From: Methylophilaceae bacterium UBA7525
GTDB lineage: Bacteria; Pseudomonadota; Gammaproteobacteria; Burkholderiales; Methylophilaceae
Reading direction: 5' to 3'
NCBI GenBank assembly: GCA_002479405.1
Contig: DLMX01000004.1
Location: 8,488 to 15,528, forward strand
Length of the DNA: 7,041 nt
Shown: piece after piece, positions 6,200 through 7,041 of the stretch
How positions within the stretch are numbered: position 1 is the stretch's first letter
Layout: every line of letters begins with the position of its first letter
Notes under the pieces: model-generated
Databases searched by the model: none
Seen by the model: only the letters and a program-made list of their open reading frames with translations
Told to the model about the DNA's origin: nothing
Program-made: the position numbers and the translations under genes

Positions 6200-7041
6200 T
6201 TGCGTTTGCTGCCATCATTCGCAAGGCTCTTCGTGCTGTCAACGGCCCTGTTGGCCGGCTGTACTTCGCTCACTGATCTGAAGACAGACATTTCCGAACG
6301 AATGTTCGGGCGTGAGGAATTGAACCCGCCGGCACCGCTGGTCGAGTTTCAGCCTACGGCTACGCCTAAACTGTTGTGGAGCAGCAAGGTCGGTAGTGCA
6401 GAAAATTATGATTTTACGCCTGCTGTCGACAGCAAAGCTGTTTACGCCGCCAGTGCGCAGGGTGAACTGCTCAGGCTGGATGCAGACGGCGGCAAGGAAG
6501 TCTGGCGCGTTCGTTCTGATGAAAGATTTTCTGCAGGTGTGGGGTTGGGCGCCAACCTGGTTCTTGTAGGTACGCCGACAGGCTATGTCATGGCCTACGA
6601 CCAGCAAGGCAAGCTGCTCTGGAAATCCAAGGTCAGCAGCGAGGTGCTGAGTGCACCGCGTGTGTATCTGGACATCGTCGTTGTCCGTGCCGGTGATGGA
6701 CGCATCTTTGGTCTTAATGCAGTCGATGGTTCCCGCAAATGGGTGTTCCAGCGCAGTACGCCGGCACTGACATTGCGCAGTAGCGCCGGCATTGTCATCG
6801 CTGACGGCGTGGTGTATGCCGGTTATGCAGGCGGCAAACTGGTGGCTGTCAAGGCGGATGACGGCAACAGTCTGTGGGAAGCTTCCGTGGCGCAGCCCAA
6901 GGGCACGACGGAGATTGAACGTATCGCTGATATCACCAGTCTGCCTGTGGTCGATGGCTCGGCGGTATTCGCGGCCGCTTATCAGGGGAAGGTCGCCGCT
7001 ATTGATCGCGCTACCGGAAGAATCGGCTGGAGCCGTGATAT
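6200..7041 (+). CDS. bamB: BamB, outer-membrane beta-barrel assembly lipoprotein (3' end cut off)
   Basis: The open frame runs from TTG 6200 to the window end: 280 codons, with about 100 more expected (E. coli: 392). The N-terminus is a lipoprotein signal peptide: MRLLPSFARL, a hydrophobic stretch, then lipobox LLAGC with the lipidated Cys 21. Thr, not Asp, follows Cys, in line with sorting to the outer membrane. After it comes a PQQ-like beta-propeller with recurring blade-end tryptophans at 60, 102, 141, 181, 226 and 277 in motifs such as GKEVWR, GKLLWKSKV and GNSLWEASV. The stretch TTEIERIADITSLPVVDG (236-253) closely resembles E. coli BamB. BamB is a scaffold in the BAM complex that binds BamA. 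The only upstream start with a good Shine-Dalgarno sequence is TTG 6200, 2 bases after the yfgM stop. Confidence 0.95.
   Translation, partial: MRLLPSFARLFVLSTALLAGCTSLTDLKTDISERMFGREELNPPAPLVEFQPTATPKLLWSSKVGSAENYDFTPAVDSKAVYAASAQGELLRLDADGGKEVWRVRSDERFSAGVGLGANLVLVGTPTGYVMAYDQQGKLLWKSKVSSEVLSAPRVYLDIVVVRAGDGRIFGLNAVDGSRKWVFQRSTPALTLRSSAGIVIADGVVYAGYAGGKLVAVKADDGNSLWEASVAQPKGTTEIERIADITSLPVVDGSAVFAAAYQGKVAAIDRATGRIGWSRD

Overview
The window is a chromosomal housekeeping stretch of a Gram-negative bacterium, very probably a betaproteobacterium. Evidence for this: the gene order pilW(pilF)-rodZ-ispG-hisS-...-yfgM-bamB is the conserved proteobacterial arrangement; IspG is the long form (about 430 residues, with a CPGCGRTT cluster motif) rather than the ~370-residue enterobacterial form; base composition is moderate, slightly GC-rich by eye. 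A Nitrosomonadales/Methylophilaceae-like host is a guess, not shown by the sequence.

All genes lie on the + strand and are packed tightly enough to be one operon. Region 1-327 is the end of pilW (type IV pilus pilotin, TPR protein). Region 330-1247 is rodZ (cell-shape protein). Region 1250-2545 is ispG (isoprenoid precursor synthesis). Region 2585-3913 is hisS (histidyl-tRNA synthetase), which carries an unusual N-terminal run of K-x-Q-x-x pentapeptides. Regions 3910-4746 and 4743-5546 are two ABC-transporter ATPases of the peptide/nickel (Opp/Dpp/YejF) class, each start overlapping the preceding stop as ATGA. Region 5571-6197 is yfgM (envelope chaperone partner). Region 6200-7041 is the first ~280 codons of bamB (outer-membrane assembly lipoprotein), cut by the window end.

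The genes are functionally mixed: pilus and outer-membrane biogenesis, cell shape, isoprenoids, translation. The part that departs from the usual layout is the ATPase pair placed between hisS and yfgM, without a permease or binding protein in view. Together the two ATPases have about the length of a single fused YejF-type protein, so they look like a split version of it. No gap exceeds 40 bases, and no convincing promoter, terminator, RNA gene, mobile element or CRISPR was seen. I found no clear sign of a wholly new system; the HisRS pentapeptide repeat and the ATPase insertion are the points most worth checking.
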